NCBI RefSeq assembly: GCF_028694605.1
Contig: NZ_JAQVKP010000001.1
Span: 248,001 to 312,000 of the forward strand
Origin: Sulfurimonas sp.
GTDB taxonomy: Bacteria; Campylobacterota; Campylobacteria; Campylobacterales; Sulfurimonadaceae
Direction: 5' to 3'
Length of the DNA: 64,000 nucleotides
The translations under genes and the position numbers were made by a program. Below the pieces are notes generated by a model, which saw only the letters and a program-made list of their open reading frames with translations, did no database searches and had not been told where the DNA came from. Positions 1 to 11,189 of this stretch are shown in pieces. Every line of letters begins with the position of its first letter. Position 1 is the first letter of the stretch.

Positions 1-1659
1 AAAGAAAAAGGCGTTACCGTAGAAGCACCAAAAGAACAGAAACAAGAGAGTACAAAACAAGCTATAGAAAAACCCATAGAACCTCAAGAGGTAAAAGAGA
101 GTGCTCCGCTACCTACTAGCACGCTGCCTAAAATCAAAGAACACAATATTTTAGAACTTGTAAACGAGCTAAAAGAGCAAAAAGGAGCTATTGTTGTCGA
201 GGAGTTGGAAGAAAATGCAAAACTTCTTGCAGCCATCGAAAAAGGGGAGGTTGAAAAACCAAAAAATTTCAAACTGCCTTCGGTTGAATTTTTGCAAAAA
301 CCAAATGCAAAAGCGCATAGTGTCGATGAGAGTGAGCTTGACGGGAAGATAAAGTTTCTTATTGAAAAACTTGCCCACTTTAAGATAGAGGGGGATGTGG
401 TGCGTACTTATGCAGGTCCCGTGGTCTCTACTTTTGAGTTTAAACCTGCCGCAAATGTTAAGGTTTCTCGTATCCTGAATCTTCAAGACGATTTGGCAAT
501 GGCGCTGAGTGCCGAGACTATCCGTATCCAAGCTCCGATTCCGGGTAAAGATGTGGTTGGGATTGAGATACCAAATGAGAAGATTGACACGATTTACCTA
601 AGAGAACTGCTTGATAGCAAACTTTTCAAAGAGTCCTCTTCGCCGCTTACTATTGTTTTGGGCAAAGATATAGTGGGTAAGCCATTTGTAACAGACCTTA
701 AAAAACTGCCTCACTTGCTTATAGCAGGAACAACGGGAAGCGGAAAGAGTGTGGGTATAAATGCTATGATACTTTCACTTCTCTATAAAAATTCTCCTGA
801 CCAGCTAAGACTACTGATGATAGACCCAAAAATGCTTGAGTTTTCTATCTACAACGATATTCCACATCTTCTGACCCCTGTTATAACCAAAGCTAAACAG
901 GCTATTGTGGCGCTTAACAACATGGTTTATGAGATGGAGCGCCGTTACGCCCTTATGAGTGACAACAGAACCAAAAATATAGAGAGCTATAACGAAAAAG
1001 TGAAAAAAGAGGGTGGCGAAAATCTTCCTTACATTGTTGTAATTATTGATGAGTTGGCGGATTTGATGATGACAAGCGGCAAGGATGTAGAGTACTCTAT
1101 TGCCAGACTTGCGCAGATGGCGAGAGCTTCAGGTATCCATCTTGTCGTGGCTACACAACGACCGTCCGTAGATGTTGTAACAGGTCTTATCAAAGCAAAT
1201 CTTCCCTCTCGAATCTCTTACAGAGTAGGACAGAAAGTGGACTCTAAAATTATCCTAGACCAGCAGGGTGCAGAGTCGCTTCTTGGCAAAGGAGATATGC
1301 TCTTCACGCCTCCGGGCGCTACAGGGCTTGTGCGCCTTCATGCTCCATGGAGCACGGAAGAGGAGATTGAGAAAATTGTTGATTTTATAAAATCTCAAAG
1401 AGCGCCAAACTACGACAAGAGCTTTTTAGTTGAGGATAGCGAGGCAGCCAGTGCATCTATGGGAGAGAGCTATGAAGAGCTTGACCCTATGTTTGAAGAA
1501 GCTAAAAATGTGGTGCTTGCTGATAGAAAGACTTCTATCTCTTATCTTCAAAGAAAACTTCAAATCGGTTATAACAAATCTGCAAGGCTTATTGAACAAC
1601 TTGAAAATGAGGGGATTCTATCTGCTCCAAACTCCAAAGGAATCCGTGACATTCTATAA
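1..1659 (+). CDS. ftsK: DNA translocase FtsK (3' part, cut by window start)
   Basis: The frame is open from base 1, so the gene starts upstream of the window and 552 codons are visible. FtsK is a septal, hexameric DNA pump that clears chromosome ends from the division site and activates XerCD/H-type recombination. Seen here: a charged linker (about residues 1-90), then the RecA-like motor with Walker A GTTGSGKS (visible residues 243-250), Walker B in the stretch VVIIDELADLMM, and the conserved ATQRPSVDVVTGLIKANLPS segment. The last ~65 residues form a winged helix (SISYLQRKLQIGYNKSARLI), the gamma domain that reads the orienting DNA motifs. The N-terminal membrane domain is outside the window. 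A TTG at 205 is not the true start because coding continues upstream. Confidence 0.95.
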   Translation, partial: KEKGVTVEAPKEQKQESTKQAIEKPIEPQEVKESAPLPTSTLPKIKEHNILELVNELKEQKGAIVVEELEENAKLLAAIEKGEVEKPKNFKLPSVEFLQKPNAKAHSVDESELDGKIKFLIEKLAHFKIEGDVVRTYAGPVVSTFEFKPAANVKVSRILNLQDDLAMALSAETIRIQAPIPGKDVVGIEIPNEKIDTIYLRELLDSKLFKESSSPLTIVLGKDIVGKPFVTDLKKLPHLLIAGTTGSGKSVGINAMILSLLYKNSPDQLRLLMIDPKMLEFSIYNDIPHLLTPVITKAKQAIVALNNMVYEMERRYALMSDNRTKNIESYNEKVKKEGGENLPYIVVIIDELADLMMTSGKDVEYSIARLAQMARASGIHLVVATQRPSVDVVTGLIKANLPSRISYRVGQKVDSKIILDQQGAESLLGKGDMLFTPPGATGLVRLHAPWSTEEEIEKIVDFIKSQRAPNYDKSFLVEDSEAASASMGESYEELDPMFEEAKNVVLADRKTSISYLQRKLQIGYNKSARLIEQLENEGILSAPNSKGIRDIL

Positions 1660-1716
1660 ATGTTACTAAAATACACATGTTTTTTATAAAATTTAGATAT
1701 TTTGTTTATTTTGGTA

Positions 1717-1740
1717 ACACCAATCTTCTGGTGTCTCTTT
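1717..1740 (+). terminator. weak possible terminator after ftsK
   Basis: A 6-bp inverted repeat (ACACCA / TGGTGT, loop of 6) is followed by CTCTTTATTTTG. The stem is short and the U-run is interrupted, so this is only a tentative end of the ftsK transcript. Confidence 0.3.
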
Positions 1741-1747
1741 ATTTTGT

Positions 1748-1753
1748 TACAAT
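1748..1753 (+). promoter_or_regulatory. putative -10 box for acnB
   Basis: TACAAT lies 31 bases before the acnB ATG in an AT-rich leader. Similar TAnAAT boxes precede many plus-strand genes in this window and no -35 consensus is evident, as is usual in Campylobacterota. Confidence 0.45.
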
Positions 1754-1783
1754 CCTACTAAATTTTAACTTATAGGAAAAAAA

Positions 1784-4333
1784 ATGTCATTTATAGAAGA
1801 GTATAAAGCGCATACGTTAGATAGAGAGGCTCTTGGTGTACCGCCGTTGCCGCTAAACGCCGCGCAAGCTGTTGCATTGGTAGAGATGATAAAAGCAGGT
1901 GAAGGCGACATGGCTCAAAATGTTGATCTTCTTACAAACCGTGTCTCTCCGGGTGTTGACGATGCTGCTTATGTAAAAGCTGCATTTTTAAATGATGTTG
2001 CATCTGAAAAAATCAGCGTAGCGGCAATTGCGCCAGAGCAGGCTGTAAGTATGATGGGCATGATGCTTGGTGGATACAATGTTAAACCGATGGTTGATGC
2101 ACTCGCTTCTAAAAATGCTAAAGTTGTAGAAGCGGCAAAAGAAGCACTTAAGCATACGCTTCTTGTTTATGATGCGTTTAATGATGTAGAAGAATTACAC
2201 AAGAAGGGTAATGCGGCTGCTAGTGAAGTTATCACTTCATGGGCAAATGCAGAGTGGTTTACATCTAAACCAGCTATTGCAGAGGAGATTACTTTTACGG
2301 TATTTAAAGTTGCCGGTGAGACAAACACAGATGATCTCTCTCCTGCATCTGAAGCATTTACTCGTTCAGATATTCCTCTTCATGCAAACTCAATGCTCGT
2401 TGCAAAGATGAATAATCCTATTGACACTATCAAAAAACTTAAAGAAAAAGGTCATCCAATCGCTTACGTGGGCGACGTTGTTGGAACAGGCAGCTCAAGA
2501 AAATCAGGTGTAAACTCTGTTCAGTGGCACATGGGCGAAGATATCTCAGGTGTTCCTAATAAGCGTACGGGCGGTATCGTTATAGGCGGGATTATCGCTC
2601 CTATCTTCTTTGCTACATGTGAAGATTCAGGCGCACTTCCTTTGGAGATGAGCGTAACTGAGATGGAGATGGGTGATGTGGTAACGATTTATCCATACAA
2701 AGGCGAGGCACATAAAGATGGTAAGTGTATTGCAACATTCAAGCTCAACCCAAATACTATCGTTGATGAAGTACGTGCCGGCGGGCGTATCCCGCTTATC
2801 ATCGGTCGTGGTTTGACTGCAAAAGCGCGCAGTGTTCTTGGACTTGGAGTATCAGATGTATTTATGACACCTGAACAGCCTGCCGATAGCGGTAAAGGAT
2901 ATACTCTTGCACAAAAAATGGTAGGTCGTGCGTGCGGCATGACCGGTGTTCGCCCCAGTATGTATGTAGAGCCTGTAACTTCAACTGTCGGTAGCCAAGA
3001 TACAACGGGACCTATGACAAGGGATGAGATAGTAGAGCTTGCGGCACTTGGATTTAGTGCTGATTTGGTAATGCAGTCATTTTGTCACACGGCAGCATAT
3101 CCGAAACCTTCAGATGTTGTGATGCACCATACACTTCCAGAGTTTATCTCTAAGCGTTCAGGTGTTGCACTTCGCCCTGGTGACGGAGTTATCCACTCAT
3201 GGTTAAACAGAATGGTTCTGCCGGATACTGTCGGAACAGGTGCAGATAGTCATACGCGTTTTCCTATCGGCATCTCTTTCCCGGGTGGTTCTGGAATTGT
3301 TGCGTTTGCAGCAGTAACGGGGTCCATGCCTTTAACAATGCCTGAGTCGGTTCTTGTACGCTTCAAAGGCGAGCTGCAACCGGGTATCACACTTCGCGAC
3401 CTTGTAAACGCTATTCCATATCAAGCTATCAAAGAGGGACTTTTAACGGTCGAGAAAAAGGATAAGAAAAATATCTTCAACGGTCGTATTTTAGAGATTG
3501 AGGGTCTGCCAAACATGAAGTGCGAGCAGGCGTTTGAACTCTCTGATGCGTCAGCTGAGAGAAGTGCAGCCGCTTGTACCGTTCTTTTAAATGAAGAGCC
3601 GGTAATTGAGTATCTAAAGTCAAACGTTGTTCTTTTAGAGTCTATGATTAAGGCCGGCTATGAGGACAAGCGTACATTGCAAAGACGTATTGAGAAAATG
3701 AATGAGTGGTTGGCAAATCCGTCACTTATGAAACCGGATGCTGATGCAGAGTATGCTGCAATCATTGAGATTGACTTAAATACAATCACGGAGCCTATTT
3801 TAGCATGTCCAAACGATCCGGATGATGTTGCGACACTAAGTGAAGTTTTGGCAAGCAACCGTCCTACAAAGATAGATGAAGTGTTTGTCGGTTCATGTAT
3901 GACAAACATCGGTCACTACCGTGCGCTTGGAGAAGTTCTAAGAGGCGAGGGCGCTGTTCCGACAAGACTATGGGTTTGTCCTCCGACAAAAATGGATGAG
4001 AAACAGCTTACGGAAGAAGGGTACTACTCTATCTTTGGCAGCTCCGGTGCAAGAACCGAAGTTCCGGGATGTTCGCTCTGTATGGGTAACCAAGCACGTG
4101 TCGGCGATGGTGCGGTAGTTTTCTCAACTTCAACTCGTAACTTTGACAACCGTTTAGGTAAAGATACAAAAGTTTATCTTGGTTCCGCAGAACTTGCGGC
4201 TGTATGTGCAAAACTAGGTCGCCTGCCGAGTGCTGCCGAGTATAACGAGATAGTTCCTAAGAAAATCGCAGGTAAAGAGGCTAAGATTTACAAATATCTT
4301 AACTTTAATCTTATCAAAGATTACAAACTCTAA
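1784..4333 (+). CDS. acnB: aconitate hydratase B
   Basis: Interconverts citrate and isocitrate through a [4Fe-4S] cluster; AcnB enzymes can also act on 2-methylisocitrate. The 849 residues match the AcnB family length (about 850-865). The N-terminal HEAT-like domain that distinguishes AcnB from AcnA is present (about residues 1-160), then the swivel domain, then the catalytic domains. Cluster ligands are seen as C705 (VGSCMTN) and C763/C766 (PGCSLCMG). The start ATG follows a leader with AGGAA. It stands alone between ftsK and a terminator, and functionally feeds icd and the oor block further on, in either TCA direction. Confidence 0.97.
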   Translation: MSFIEEYKAHTLDREALGVPPLPLNAAQAVALVEMIKAGEGDMAQNVDLLTNRVSPGVDDAAYVKAAFLNDVASEKISVAAIAPEQAVSMMGMMLGGYNVKPMVDALASKNAKVVEAAKEALKHTLLVYDAFNDVEELHKKGNAAASEVITSWANAEWFTSKPAIAEEITFTVFKVAGETNTDDLSPASEAFTRSDIPLHANSMLVAKMNNPIDTIKKLKEKGHPIAYVGDVVGTGSSRKSGVNSVQWHMGEDISGVPNKRTGGIVIGGIIAPIFFATCEDSGALPLEMSVTEMEMGDVVTIYPYKGEAHKDGKCIATFKLNPNTIVDEVRAGGRIPLIIGRGLTAKARSVLGLGVSDVFMTPEQPADSGKGYTLAQKMVGRACGMTGVRPSMYVEPVTSTVGSQDTTGPMTRDEIVELAALGFSADLVMQSFCHTAAYPKPSDVVMHHTLPEFISKRSGVALRPGDGVIHSWLNRMVLPDTVGTGADSHTRFPIGISFPGGSGIVAFAAVTGSMPLTMPESVLVRFKGELQPGITLRDLVNAIPYQAIKEGLLTVEKKDKKNIFNGRILEIEGLPNMKCEQAFELSDASAERSAAACTVLLNEEPVIEYLKSNVVLLESMIKAGYEDKRTLQRRIEKMNEWLANPSLMKPDADAEYAAIIEIDLNTITEPILACPNDPDDVATLSEVLASNRPTKIDEVFVGSCMTNIGHYRALGEVLRGEGAVPTRLWVCPPTKMDEKQLTEEGYYSIFGSSGARTEVPGCSLCMGNQARVGDGAVVFSTSTRNFDNRLGKDTKVYLGSAELAAVCAKLGRLPSAAEYNEIVPKKIAGKEAKIYKYLNFNLIKDYKL

Positions 4334-4339
4334 AAAATT

Positions 4340-4372
4340 GGCGCAAATCTCTTTGCGCCTCTATCTTTTTCT
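4340..4372 (+). terminator. rho-independent terminator after acnB
   Basis: Perfect 8-bp GC-rich stem GGCGCAAA / TTTGCGCC with loop TCTC (4340-4359), followed by a pyrimidine run rich in T. It starts 6 bases after the acnB stop. Confidence 0.85.
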
Positions 4373-4383
4373 TCTTCTTCTGC

Positions 4384-4389
4384 TAAAAT
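4384..4389 (+). promoter_or_regulatory. putative -10 box for the diguanylate cyclase gene
   Basis: TAAAAT lies 34 bases upstream of the ATG at 4423, just after the acnB terminator, which makes an independent promoter necessary. Confidence 0.4.
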
Positions 4390-4422
4390 ACATTACTTAT
4401 TACGCTACTGGACTTTTTAATA

Positions 4423-6798
4423 ATGCAGAAAATATATAAATTTGTGATTTTGATTTTTTTTCTTATTGGCGGAACTCTTTTTTTGTTTAATAATTTTATC
4501 AACAGCTATAACGAAGAGATAGCCAAAACAAAAGAGAAAATCAGTGGTGTTAACTTTGCACAAGAGGTGCAAAAATTTATTCTTAAAATTCAAAAGTTAC
4601 GCGGATATAGCCAATTTGATGCAAACTTAATGAGTGAAGCAGACTATGCTCTTGTTGTAAATAATGTGGCGCTTATTAAAGCAGATGCACAAAAAGATAT
4701 CGAAAACAGCAAAAATTTAAAAGCCCTATATCCGACACTCTATGATAAAGAGTATGAGCAAATTAAAAATGAGATTGAAACTCTTATAAACAGCTCGCTT
4801 GAAGATAAGGTGCTTATGTATCAAAAATACACTTATGTTATCGAGCAGCTGCAAGAGAAGATGTACTATCTCGGGTTTAAATCAAAGCTTCTGTTGGAGT
4901 CCGAGAGTGATAAATACTTTCTAATTGATATTATGCTCAAACATCTTCCAAATCTTATAGAAGTTGTGGGAAAAATAAGGGCAAAAACAAGCAGAGCTAT
5001 TCTTGAAGACTCCACGGATGTTGAGCTTAGGTACTCCATCAAAAACAGCTGCATTCTTTGCGAGGAGCATGCAAAGCAGGTTCAAAAGGCTGTTGAAGGG
5101 ATACGAGATTATGATGAAAAAACAAGACTTTTATCGCTCCTTGAAAATGTCAATACAGAGACAAAAAAGATGCAGGAGTATGTCAAAAAGAGCGTTACGC
5201 TTAGTGGTCAGACCATTAGCGCACTTGAGTTTTTTACACTCTCAACCAATACTATAGATAAGATTTTTGTACTCTATCGTGCAGATGCGGAGTTTTTGAA
5301 CCAAAAACTAAACCAGAAATTAAAAGAGCTTGAAGAGGATAAGCTTCACGGAATTATCATAGGGGCGTTTATCGTTATTTTAATACTTCTTATTATTGCT
5401 TCTATGGTGAGAAGCTATACTCTATATGTGAAGAGTGAAAAGAAGATTAAAAATAACCTCACAGCCATTATTCAGCTTAAAAATGACCTAGAAAAGTGCG
5501 CTACAATCGAAGAAATAGCATCGCAGGCACTATACTTTTTTTCAGAGAAATTTGGTGTTGTACAAGGAGCGATTTATCTCTTTCATGAAGAGAACAACAA
5601 ACTCTATCTGGCATCTTCGTATGCTACAAATGAGATGAAGCCCATTGTTGAGCTTGGAGAGGGGCTTGTGGGTGAAGTTGCAATCCAAAAAAAATCTATC
5701 GCCACAGAGTTTGAGATTTCTCAAAAACAGGTTTTTCGTATAGAAAATCTCACGGTTGCACCATCGAGCATCTGTACTCTTCCTCTGATGAGCCATGAGA
5801 AGATTTTCGGTGTTTTGCAACTTGCTTTTACAACAAAACATGAGATTGTCCATAATCAAGATTTTGCTTATTTTATAGATATGATTATCGGTTTTTTACG
5901 TGATGCGAAATCTGTCTATACAAGCAAAAAATATATTGACCTTATAGACAAATATGTTATTACGTCCAAAACAAATACAAAGGGAATTATTACCGATGTA
6001 AGTGATGCTTTTACTAAGATATCCGGATATACAAAAAATGAAGTTATAGGTAAATCACACTCCATAGTAGCACATCCGGACACCCCAAAAGAGGTTTATG
6101 AAGCACTTTGGAAAACTATTCTCGATGGCAAGATATATAAAGGAGAGTTAAAAAACCGCAACAAAAACGGAGATGATTACTGGATAGAGACTACTATCAC
6201 GCCACAGATTGATAAATATGGAAATATTATGGGATTCTCCGCCATCATACGTGACATCACAGACAAGAAGAGAATTGAGCAGTATTCTATTACGGATGCG
6301 CTTACCGGACTTTATAATCGACGATTTTTCGATGTGCAGTTTGCAAAGGAGTATAAAATCTCAAAGCGAGACGGAAAAAATCTTGTTTTACTGATGATAG
6401 ATATAGACTATTTTAAACAATATAATGATTTTTACGGACATCAAAAAGGCGATGAAACGCTAAGGGCGGTTGCAAAAACTATGCAGTTGCTCTTTAAAAG
6501 AGCCAACGACTATGTCTATCGTTTAGGAGGTGAAGAGTTTGCTGTCTCTTTTTATGCAGGAACGCAAGATGAGGCGCTGGAGAGAGCAGAGCTGCTTCGA
6601 AAAACTATTCAGAGCCAAAAAATAGAACACGCATCAAGCAAGATTTTAGACTATCTCTCGCTCTCAATAGGTCTTGCGTTTTTGCCAAAAGTATGTAAAA
6701 TGGATGTTGCCGGGATATACCAAGCAACGGATGAAGCACTGTACAGTGCAAAAAATGGCGGAAGAAACAGAATTGAGATGGCGTCCCTTAATCCCTGA
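4423..6798 (+). CDS. membrane diguanylate cyclase: sensor, GAF, PAS, GGDEF
   Basis: Predicted to make cyclic di-GMP from two GTP. A transmembrane helix at about residues 5-25 and another at about 312-332 enclose a ~285-residue helical periplasmic sensor. They are followed by a GAF domain (about 350-500), a PAS domain (about 510-610, with ITDVSDAFTKISGYTKNEVI) and a GGDEF domain (about 620-791). The active site is GGEEF at 702-706, so it should be catalytic. RAND stands in the usual RxxD inhibitory-site position just before it, which suggests product inhibition. No EAL domain is seen. The 3' end overlaps the convergent lolA by 11 bases. The signal sensed cannot be told from sequence. Confidence 0.92.
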   Translation: MQKIYKFVILIFFLIGGTLFLFNNFINSYNEEIAKTKEKISGVNFAQEVQKFILKIQKLRGYSQFDANLMSEADYALVVNNVALIKADAQKDIENSKNLKALYPTLYDKEYEQIKNEIETLINSSLEDKVLMYQKYTYVIEQLQEKMYYLGFKSKLLLESESDKYFLIDIMLKHLPNLIEVVGKIRAKTSRAILEDSTDVELRYSIKNSCILCEEHAKQVQKAVEGIRDYDEKTRLLSLLENVNTETKKMQEYVKKSVTLSGQTISALEFFTLSTNTIDKIFVLYRADAEFLNQKLNQKLKELEEDKLHGIIIGAFIVILILLIIASMVRSYTLYVKSEKKIKNNLTAIIQLKNDLEKCATIEEIASQALYFFSEKFGVVQGAIYLFHEENNKLYLASSYATNEMKPIVELGEGLVGEVAIQKKSIATEFEISQKQVFRIENLTVAPSSICTLPLMSHEKIFGVLQLAFTTKHEIVHNQDFAYFIDMIIGFLRDAKSVYTSKKYIDLIDKYVITSKTNTKGIITDVSDAFTKISGYTKNEVIGKSHSIVAHPDTPKEVYEALWKTILDGKIYKGELKNRNKNGDDYWIETTITPQIDKYGNIMGFSAIIRDITDKKRIEQYSITDALTGLYNRRFFDVQFAKEYKISKRDGKNLVLLMIDIDYFKQYNDFYGHQKGDETLRAVAKTMQLLFKRANDYVYRLGGEEFAVSFYAGTQDEALERAELLRKTIQSQKIEHASSKILDYLSLSIGLAFLPKVCKMDVAGIYQATDEALYSAKNGGRNRIEMASLNP

Positions 6799-7303
6799 TG
6801 ATATCAAAACTTAGAGGATAAACAGGATTGAAGAGAGTTTTACTTACCGGTTGATTTTGCTTTTGATTTTTAAAGAGTATAGTGATTTTATTTTCAAACT
6901 CATCTTTATAAGAGATAGAATCTATAAGCTCTCCATTCATCTTGATAGTAAATTGTGTATCTTTGTAGTGCGCTGTATAGCTGTTTTGAGTGCTTTTTTT
7001 TGCCTTGGAGATAATCTTGAAAAAATCAAAATTTGACTCAATACGTCTTACAATAACTTGTTCTATCTCAGGTTCAACAATTGTTGCTTCAAAGTCATTT
7101 ATATAAACCTCTTTTTTAATCGGTTTAAAATAGCTCCATCTTGCATTTTGCGGCTTGGAAGCAACTATATGACCGTTGTAGTTGATAGTTTTGTTCTCCT
7201 CGTCTGTAATGCTTTGAACAAAGTCTGCATCAAAAGAGGTCATAGAATCAAGTGAAGCAAAAAGCTGTGATGCAAAAAAAAGTGTAGTCAAAAAGAGTTT
7301 CAT
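6788..7303 (-). CDS. lolA: outer-membrane lipoprotein carrier LolA
   Basis: Periplasmic chaperone that takes lipoproteins from the LolCDE complex to the outer membrane. The 171 residues begin with a clear Sec signal peptide (MKLFLTTLFFASQLFA), and the mature part has the LolA-type opening with an extended beta pattern (SFDADFVQSI; VYINDFEATIVEPEIEQVIV). The family is usually about 170-210 residues in this phylum. It diverges from secA and converges with the diguanylate cyclase gene. A LolC/E-type permease lies downstream of secA on the other strand. The call rests on pattern and context rather than on catalytic residues. Confidence 0.85.
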   Translation of the reverse strand: MKLFLTTLFFASQLFASLDSMTSFDADFVQSITDEENKTINYNGHIVASKPQNARWSYFKPIKKEVYINDFEATIVEPEIEQVIVRRIESNFDFFKIISKAKKSTQNSYTAHYKDTQFTIKMNGELIDSISYKDEFENKITILFKNQKQNQPVSKTLFNPVYPLSFDIIRD

Positions 7304-7324
7304 CTGCGCTCCTGTATTTTTTGG

Positions 7325-7330
7325 ATTATA
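7325..7330 (-). promoter_or_regulatory. putative -10 box for lolA
   Basis: On the minus strand this reads TATAAT, 22 bases from the lolA ATG. It sits inside a 15-base perfect inverted repeat (TTGGAT-TAT-ATCCAA, 7321-7335), which could also be a small operator. Confidence 0.5.
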
Positions 7331-7384
7331 TCCAATCTGACCTTGGTTTTCGCCTATTTATGCGATTTCTAATCTTATATGTGC

Positions 7385-7390
7385 TAGAAT
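7385..7390 (+). promoter_or_regulatory. putative -10 box for secA
   Basis: TAGAAT lies 27 bases before the preferred secA ATG at 7417 and is divergent from the lolA promoter. Confidence 0.5.
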
Positions 7391-7416
7391 AAAGAGAATT
7401 TCTTTAAAGGTTGCAG

Positions 7417-9990
7417 ATGCTACAAGCATTAATGGGAAAAATTTTTGGTACTTCCAATGATAGAGAATTAAAAAGATATAAGAAGATAGTAGGTAAGATA
7501 AACGCTCTTGAGCCGACATACCAAGCTCTTAGCGATGATGCGCTAAAAGAGGCGTTTGGAGCACTTAAAGAGAGTGTTCTCTTAGGCACAAAAAGTTTGG
7601 ATGATGTTTTGGCAGACTCCTTTGCCATCACAAGAGAAGCAAGCAAAAGAGTGCTAAATATGCGTCATTTCGATGTACAGCTTATCGGTGGCATAGTTCT
7701 GCATGAGGGCAAAATCGCCGAGATGAAAACAGGAGAGGGGAAAACCCTTGTTGCAACATTGCCGATTGTTCTTAACGCTATAACCGGAAACGGGGTGCAT
7801 CTTGTTACCGTGAATGATTATTTGGCTTCAAGAGACGGCAATGAAATGCGTCCGCTTTATGAGTTTTTAGGCTTTAGCGTAGGCGTTATCCTTGAAAATA
7901 TGCACGACCCAATGGTAAAGCGAGAAGTTTACGGCGCGGATATAACATACGGAACAAACAACGAGTTTGGATTTGATTATCTAAGAGACAATATGAGCTA
8001 TTCTCGTGAAAATATGGTTCAAAGAGGGCACAATTTTGTGATCGTTGATGAAGTTGACAGTATCTTGATTGATGAGGCACGAACACCGCTTATTATCTCC
8101 GGACCGACAAACAGAACACTTAAAGATTTTAAAGATGCAAATCGTATAGCTCTTGCTCTTGTCAAAGACGAGCATTTTAGCGTGGATGAGAAAGACAGAA
8201 CGGTTCTTTTGACAGAAGATGGTATCACAAGAGCAGAAGAGCTTTTTGGAGTTGAAAATCTCTATAGTCCTGAAAACGCTTCACTCTCTCATGTACTCGA
8301 CCAAGCACTTAAAGCAAACTACCTTTTTGAAAAAGATGTTGACTATGTTGTAAACAACGGTGAAGTAGTCATTGTCGATGAGTTTACAGGACGTTTAAGC
8401 GAAGGACGCCGCTACTCTGAGGGATTGCATCAAGCTCTTGAGGCAAAAGAGGATGTTGATATAAAAGAGGAGACGCAAACTCTTGCAGATATCACTTTCC
8501 AAAACTACTTTAGAATGTACAATAAACTTGCAGGTATGACAGGAACGGCGCAAACAGAAGCGACGGAATTTGCACAGATTTATGGTTTGGATGTTATCTC
8601 TATTCCTACCAATATCCCGATTTCCAGAGTTGATTTAAACGATTTGATTTACAAAACAGAGAGAGAGAAGTTTGAAGCCGTTATTAACACCATCAAAAAA
8701 CTCTCCCAGACAGGTCAGCCGGTACTTATAGGTACTGCATCTATCGAAAAATCTGAAGTGCTGCATGAGTTCCTTAAAAAAGAAAAAATCGCACATACTG
8801 TTTTAAATGCAAAAAACCATGCACAAGAGGGTGAAATCATCAAAAGTGCAGGGGCAAAAGGTGCGGTAACGATTGCTACCAATATGGCAGGGCGTGGTGT
8901 TGACATCAAAGTAAATGATGAAGTCAAGGCACTTGGAGGTCTTTATATCATCGGAACAGAGAGACATGAAAACCGCCGTATCGATAATCAGCTAAGAGGA
9001 AGAAGCGGACGACAAGGGGATAACGGAACGACACAATTTTATCTCTCGCTTGAAGACAATCTTCTGCGTATTTTTGGAAGCGATAAAATTAAGAGTATTA
9101 TGGAGCGTCTCGGCGTTGAAGACGGTGAGTATATTGAGTCAAAGATGGTAACCCGTGCAGTTGAAAAAGCACAGAAAAAAGTTGAAAATATGCACTATGA
9201 GGGTAGAAAGCATATAGTTGAATATGATGATGTAGCGAATGAACAGAGAAAGATTGTCTATAAGTTTAGAAACCAGCTTCTTGACCCCGAGTTTGATATA
9301 GCATCAAAAGTTGATGAGATACGGGGACAGTATATCGAGCATATTTTTAACAACTCCGGAATATTTAACGGCGGAGCAAAAGAGGACTATAACCTAGAAA
9401 AAGTGTTTAAAGTGCTTCACGAAGAGATGAATCTTGAGTTAAATCCGGCAGATTATGTATCGTTCGAGTATGAAGAGCTACTTGAGAGAGTGACGCAAAA
9501 TGTCAAAAAAGTGTATGATGACAAGATGGGTGTACTTGACGTTTCTACGCGTGGTGAAATTGAAAGAGAGCTTTACCTCAAAGAGCTTGACAGTGCGTGG
9601 AGAGAACATCTGTATGCAATGGACAACATGAAAACAGGGATTAGACTTCGTGCATATAACCAAAAAGACCCGTTGGTTGAGTACAAAAAAGAGAGTTTTA
9701 ACCTCTTTACCGAACTTGTTGAAGATATAAAGTTCAACACTATAAAAACTCTTCAAATTATACAGTTTAGAGTACAAGATCCGGAAGAAGAGGCGAGACG
9801 TGTTGCCGAGCAGCTTGATATACAAAGAAAGGTTCAAGAAGCAGCGATGCAATTTAACCGTCAGCTGGAAGAAGAGGCAAACAACAAGGCGAAAGTCTCA
9901 AGAAATGATCTCTGCCCATGCGGAAGCGGCAAAAAATATAAGCTTTGCTGTGGTAAAAGCGGTCCAAAAAAAGGTGTTTTTGCCTCTTGA
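7417..9990 (+). CDS. secA: preprotein translocase ATPase SecA
   Basis: ATP-driven motor that pushes unfolded preproteins through SecYEG. Translation from ATG 7417 gives 857 residues; AAGG at 7407-7410 is 6 bases upstream. A TTG at 7411 would add two residues but is less likely. Walker A is KTGEGKT (104-110), the DEAD-type motor 1 motif is [14 protein letters not shown], and motif VI is [11 protein letters not shown]. The C-terminus has the zinc-binding tail C833-x-C835-x8-C844-C845, which contacts SecB or the ribosome; the last ligand is Cys, where some homologues have His. The stop overlaps the next gene, so the two are co-transcribed. Confidence 0.98.
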   Translation: MLQALMGKIFGTSNDRELKRYKKIVGKINALEPTYQALSDDALKEAFGALKESVLLGTKSLDDVLADSFAITREASKRVLNMRHFDVQLIGGIVLHEGKIAEMKTGEGKTLVATLPIVLNAITGNGVHLVTVNDYLASRDGNEMRPLYEFLGFSVGVILENMHDPMVKREVYGADITYGTNNEFGFDYLRDNMSYSRENMVQRGHNFVIVDEVDSILIDEARTPLIISGPTNRTLKDFKDANRIALALVKDEHFSVDEKDRTVLLTEDGITRAEELFGVENLYSPENASLSHVLDQALKANYLFEKDVDYVVNNGEVVIVDEFTGRLSEGRRYSEGLHQALEAKEDVDIKEETQTLADITFQNYFRMYNKLAGMTGTAQTEATEFAQIYGLDVISIPTNIPISRVDLNDLIYKTEREKFEAVINTIKKLSQTGQPVLIGTASIEKSEVLHEFLKKEKIAHTVLNAKNHAQEGEIIKSAGAKGAVTIATNMAGRGVDIKVNDEVKALGGLYIIGTERHENRRIDNQLRGRSGRQGDNGTTQFYLSLEDNLLRIFGSDKIKSIMERLGVEDGEYIESKMVTRAVEKAQKKVENMHYEGRKHIVEYDDVANEQRKIVYKFRNQLLDPEFDIASKVDEIRGQYIEHIFNNSGIFNGGAKEDYNLEKVFKVLHEEMNLELNPADYVSFEYEELLERVTQNVKKVYDDKMGVLDVSTRGEIERELYLKELDSAWREHLYAMDNMKTGIRLRAYNQKDPLVEYKKESFNLFTELVEDIKFNTIKTLQIIQFRVQDPEEEARRVAEQLDIQRKVQEAAMQFNRQLEEEANNKAKVSRNDLCPCGSGKKYKLCCGKSGPKKGVFAS

Positions 9991-11189
9991 AAACTTCAAT
10001 CGTCTCTTACTTGGTAAAAAGATTTTTACGTTTTGACAACGAACAGCCTTTTATATTTCTCTCTGCGCTTTTAGCGTTCTTGGGGATTTCACTCGGTGTA
10101 ATGGTGCTTATCATCGCAATGGCACTTATGAATGGTTTTGATAATGAGTTTAGAAAAAAACTTACCATCATGAACTACCCTTTAACAATAATGCCGAAGT
10201 TTTACGGTGCCGTAAATGAAGACCTTCTCATGACGCTTGAGATTCAGTTTCCAAATCTTAGCTTTAGCCCTTACGTGCAGTCTGCGATTATGGCACGAAG
10301 CGGCTCAAAGCTTGAGGGAGGCTATCTGTTTGGAGTTGATTTTAAGAGTGAAGCAAAAGTAAACAGTGTTGTCAAAAAAGCGATTGAGGGGAAGAGTTTT
10401 GACAAGTTTGATGTGTTGGTCGGTAAAACACTAAAAGATGAGTTTATGCTTAATGATGATGACAAACTCATGTATATCTTTACCCACGTAGAGCCGGGCG
10501 GGATGAATGTCACTCCAAAAATCAAAAGATTTCAGGCAAAGGGATTTTTTGACTCCGGACTATCAGCTTACGACAAAGCCTACAACTACACCACGATTGC
10601 TTCACTTCAGACTATGCTTAACTTACCAAGCAACCAGTATAGCGGTATCCACATCTTTTCTGCAAATCCCCAAGAAGATATAGTTAAAATCAGAAAGCAT
10701 CTTCCGCAAAGCGTAGCCATAAAAGGGTGGTGGGAAGATAATGTCAACTTTTTTGCAGCACTTGAGCTGGAAAAAGCATCTCTTTTTATCGTGCTGATGC
10801 TTATCATCCTAATTGCAGCGATTAATATCATCTCTTCTTTACTTATGACGGTTATGAACAGAAGAAGCGAAATAGCACTTCTTTTATCGCTTGGAACAAC
10901 GCCTGCTGAAATCAAAAAAGTGTTTTTATATCTAGGTGTTGTTATAGGAACAAGTGGTATTTTAGCTGGAATCGCCCTTGGTATGAGCGGCTTATGGGTA
11001 CTTAGCACTTTTGACATCATCCATCTTCCAAAAGATGTCTATCCAACCTCTACATTGCCGCTTGATTTGAGCGTACAAGACTTTTTCTCGATTGTTATCG
11101 GTGCTTTTGTCATAGTAATTATTTCATCTTTTTATCCAGCAAAAAAAGCGAGCGAAGTAGATATTCTTACCGTTTTGAGGAATGAGTAG
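9987..11189 (+). CDS. ABC transporter permease, LolC/LolE family
   Basis: Inner-membrane permease of the lipoprotein-releasing type (FtsX/MacB_PCD fold). The 400 residues have one transmembrane helix at about 22-45, a large periplasmic domain (about 46-265) and three C-terminal helices (about 270-295, 315-345, 365-390). The final [17 protein letters not shown] is the typical cytoplasmic end of the family. The TTG start overlaps the secA stop by 4 bases (TTGA), which indicates translational coupling. No LolD ATPase is adjacent. Together with lolA nearby, export of lipoproteins is the best guess; C versus E cannot be decided from sequence. Confidence 0.85.
   Translation: MKTSIVSYLVKRFLRFDNEQPFIFLSALLAFLGISLGVMVLIIAMALMNGFDNEFRKKLTIMNYPLTIMPKFYGAVNEDLLMTLEIQFPNLSFSPYVQSAIMARSGSKLEGGYLFGVDFKSEAKVNSVVKKAIEGKSFDKFDVLVGKTLKDEFMLNDDDKLMYIFTHVEPGGMNVTPKIKRFQAKGFFDSGLSAYDKAYNYTTIASLQTMLNLPSNQYSGIHIFSANPQEDIVKIRKHLPQSVAIKGWWEDNVNFFAALELEKASLFIVLMLIILIAAINIISSLLMTVMNRRSEIALLLSLGTTPAEIKKVFLYLGVVIGTSGILAGIALGMSGLWVLSTFDIIHLPKDVYPTSTLPLDLSVQDFFSIVIGAFVIVIISSFYPAKKASEVDILTVLRNE

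Noticed and set aside
205-1659. ftsK start at TTG 205
   Set aside because: The frame is open back to base 1 and the upstream residues are a typical charged FtsK linker, so the gene is simply truncated by the window.
9478-9852. 124-aa minus-strand frame inside secA
   Set aside because: Shadow frame: wholly inside a conserved gene, no ribosome site, low-complexity composition. The same holds for 5542-5859 inside the diguanylate cyclase gene and 55794-56180 inside rseP.
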